From Candidatus Bathyarchaeum sp. (GTDB lineage: Archaea > Thermoproteota > Bathyarchaeia > Bathyarchaeales > Bathyarchaeaceae), in contig PIXT01000044.1 of assembly GCA_003096235.1 (NCBI GenBank), positions 1-5,581 of the forward strand: a stretch of DNA of 5,581 bases. Direction: 5' to 3'. Every line of letters starts with the position of its first letter. Positions within the stretch are counted from its first letter, which is position 1. The position numbers and the translations under genes are program-made. The notes under the pieces were generated by a model. The model had not been told where the DNA came from, searched no databases, and saw nothing but the letters and a program-made list of their open reading frames with translations. This document shows positions 5,205 through 5,581 of this stretch, piece after piece.

Positions 5205-5581
5205 ATGATAGCGCTAATGAGTCTATTGGTCGCGGTTTCCATTCTCGTATTGGCATTAGTGCTAGACCTGATTTTTGGTGACCCCTCTCCAAACTATCCA
5301 GAAAGACTGCAATACAGGCTTCACCCAATAGTCTGGATGGGAAAATTCACTAGCGCATTAAAGCCCTATTTTAAGAACCCGAACCCAAAAATCGAAAAAA
5401 TAAACGGCGTTCTATTGGGGCTGACAGTGATTGTCACTTTCACGGTGCCTACATACTTTGGGCTAAAGTTAGTTTACAGTTACCTAGGCGTTCTGGTCTA
5501 CGTTATCGTCGCCGCGGTAATTCTCAAACTGACGATCTGCATGAAGCTTGAAACAGAGTGGGGCATAGCCGCAGCAAAGGC
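5205..5581 (+). CDS. cbiB: adenosylcobinamide-phosphate synthase CbiB, 3' end missing
   Basis: The first 125 codons of an integral membrane enzyme, cut by the right edge; the family is usually a little over 300 residues. CbiB joins an aminopropanol (phosphate) unit to adenosylcobyric acid, a late step of cobamide synthesis at the membrane. The diagnostic N-terminus is clear: a first membrane helix (about 5-24) ending in DLIFGDPSP (21-29), then LHPIVWMGK (39-47), the conserved GDP and HPxxWMG signatures, followed by two more hydrophobic segments (about 67-90 and 92-108). ATG 5205 is the first start after an in-frame TAG at 5190-5192; a second ATG at 5217 is possible. No ribosome-binding site is visible, but a TATA-like box at 5148 fits a short leader. 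It is divergent from the polysaccharide operon and has GC content similar to the amidohydrolase on the far side. Confidence 0.9.
   Translation, partial: MIALMSLLVAVSILVLALVLDLIFGDPSPNYPERLQYRLHPIVWMGKFTSALKPYFKNPNPKIEKINGVLLGLTVIVTFTVPTYFGLKLVYSYLGVLVYVIVAAVILKLTICMKLETEWGIAAAK

Noticed and set aside
1..5581. CRISPR array, tRNA, insertion sequence or attachment-site repeats
   Set aside because: No regularly spaced repeats, cloverleaf with TΨC-like arm, transposase or matching repeats at the edges of the AT-rich operon were found by eye.

Overview
The window looks archaeal. Ribosome-binding sites fit an archaeal 16S tail (GGTGA and AGAGGTGA type). There are short TATA-like elements instead of bacterial -35/-10 pairs, a CbiB-type cobamide enzyme, and a deacetylase of the DUF2334-like kind that is common in archaea. 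I cannot place the lineage from this piece alone; an uncultured mesophilic archaeon such as a Bathyarchaeia member is a guess.

Layout: (1) 3-1289, plus strand: the 3' four-fifths of a YtcJ-type amidohydrolase, cut by the left edge. (2) 1290-1677: an AT-rich gap holding at least six short perfect inverted repeats, two TATA-like boxes and the likely terminators of the genes on both sides. (3) 1678-4678, minus strand: a compact three-gene operon, transcribed leftward as a membrane-anchored degenerate NodB-fold protein, then a hyaluronan/chitin-synthase-like processive glycosyltransferase, then a membrane-anchored intact NodB/DUF2334-like deacetylase. The junctions are tight: 17 bases or less before the glycosyltransferase, and 5 bases before the deacetylase. 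(4) 4679-5204: a divergent gap that may contain decayed coding sequence. (5) 5205-5581, plus strand: the start of cbiB (adenosylcobinamide-phosphate synthase), cut by the right edge.

The point of interest is the operon. A membrane synthase that would extrude a beta-linked polymer is flanked by two NodB-fold proteins facing outward. One keeps all metal ligands. The other has lost every one of them and looks like a pseudoenzyme, possibly a binding or scaffold subunit. By analogy with NodC/NodB and IcaA/IcaB, the set could make and partly deacetylate an extracellular amino-sugar polymer; this is inference. The synthase also carries its GDDRxLT catalytic motif in two copies 36 residues apart. The operon is visibly more AT-rich than the housekeeping-type genes on each side, which fits an acquired surface-polysaccharide cassette.
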